From the NCBI GenBank assembly GCA_963576735.1, contig OY755175.1, positions 6,402,401-6,466,400 on the forward strand: a stretch of 64,000 nucleotides of DNA, given 5' to 3'. The notes below the pieces were generated by a model. It worked only from the letters and a program-made list of their open reading frames with translations. It had not been told where the DNA came from and did not search any database. Made by a program: the position numbers and the translations under genes. Shown in pieces: positions 63,471 to 64,000 of the stretch (position 1 is the stretch's first letter; every line of letters starts with the position of its first letter). Source of the DNA: Bedellia somnulentella (lineage: Eukaryota; Arthropoda; Insecta; Lepidoptera; Bedelliidae).

Positions 63471-64000
63471 GGATGAAATATTGCAAAGCATTCGTACTTA
63501 TTTTAATTTGGCAGCTTTTATATTACCATAGATATAGAAGCACATGGATCAGCAGTAAGTGACAAACGTCATAGCATAAACGTCAACAAAGGCAGGACCT
63601 CTCAGAGACGATAAAGGCCTACAACGATTTTGACATAAAACATGAAAGAAAATAATTTGCTTATTTTAACCTTAATGATTTTTTGATTAGGTTATTAAAT
63701 ATTATTAAATATATTAATATATCTAAATCGAATACATATTAGCCATTTATGTCCAAACTAAGACTGTAATAAATAATTACAGGTTTATATGATCTTAAAC
63801 CAAAGTTTTCAATGCAAATATATGATAAAAAATATCTTGTGTCATCATAGTAATACAATTACTGTAAAGTTTACAATTGGGCAAAAATAACAAATACGTG
63901 ATTTTTTATCAATTTTAATAGGGCTAGTATGGGGTCCGCCATACTAATGTCACGCACACACATTCATTTACGCACACCGTTGTACTTTTTTTTGGTCTCG

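Larger units (their letters stand above)
60590..64000. other. region after DNAJB11, no gene recognised
   Basis: AT-rich. Apart from the listed repeats, 61160-62190 and 62820-63360 show no coding or RNA signal. A minus-strand AATAAA near 60600 could be the 3' end of a gene beyond the window, but no coding exon is visible. Confidence 0.5.

Overview
The window is nuclear DNA of an insect, almost certainly a moth or butterfly. Six conserved animal genes are split by GT-AG introns. The introns and spacers are packed with repeats I recognise as lepidopteran (a repeat opening CCGGCCAAGTGCGAGTCGG, ACTAGCTG...GACTTCG relics, CR1-like tails ending in AATAAA runs). There are no bacterial features. All exon joins were made by hand from splice signals, reading frame and knowledge of the protein families; no alignment was run.

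Layout. 1-2.8 kb (+): the 3' end of the mRNA cap guanine-N7 methyltransferase gene (RNMT). 2.8-7 kb: repeat-filled spacer. 7.0-14.5 kb (+): DNA topoisomerase I (Top1), 10 exons, complete. 15.3-24.5 kb (-): the WRNIP1/Mgs1 AAA+ ATPase, 8 exons, complete apart from a one-base surplus in exon 6. 27.7-44.1 kb (+): protein O-mannosyltransferase 1 (POMT1; rotated abdomen in flies), 11 exons, with part of exon 7 amplified ten times. 44.2-49.0 kb (-): proteasome subunit beta type-7 (PSMB7), 4 exons. 52.5-60.5 kb (+): the ER co-chaperone DNAJB11 (ERdj3), 5 exons. 60.5-64 kb: no gene seen. Top1/WRNIP1 and POMT1/PSMB7 converge so closely that their 3' ends must overlap or nearly touch. WRNIP1/POMT1 and PSMB7/DNAJB11 diverge from about 3 kb spacers. 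The six genes have unrelated housekeeping roles and are not a functional cluster.

Mobile DNA. Two short retroposon families dominate. SINE-A is about 245 bp with roughly two dozen copies. SINE-B is about 370 bp with a tRNA-like head. Both end in the same kind of 3' tail as an RTE-like LINE that is also present: CCCC-loop-GGGG hairpin, then CGGCGTGA or GCCGTGAG, then (TATG)n. This suggests the SINEs borrow the LINE machinery. Several copies have clean target-site duplications of 7-14 bp. DNA transposons include two hAT-type elements with perfect 8-bp duplications, a Harbinger-type element carrying a MADF-like reading frame, a Tigger/pogo relic, two copies of a 593-bp near-perfect palindrome, and smaller foldback elements.

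Most notable. (1) The 132-bp tandem array in POMT1 keeps an open frame and a 5' splice site in all ten units. (2) WRNIP1 exon 6 has likewise left tandem partial copies in its neighbouring intron and carries a frameshift. (3) Two further POMT1 exon fragments are duplicated in introns. (4) The LINE and both SINEs share a tail.
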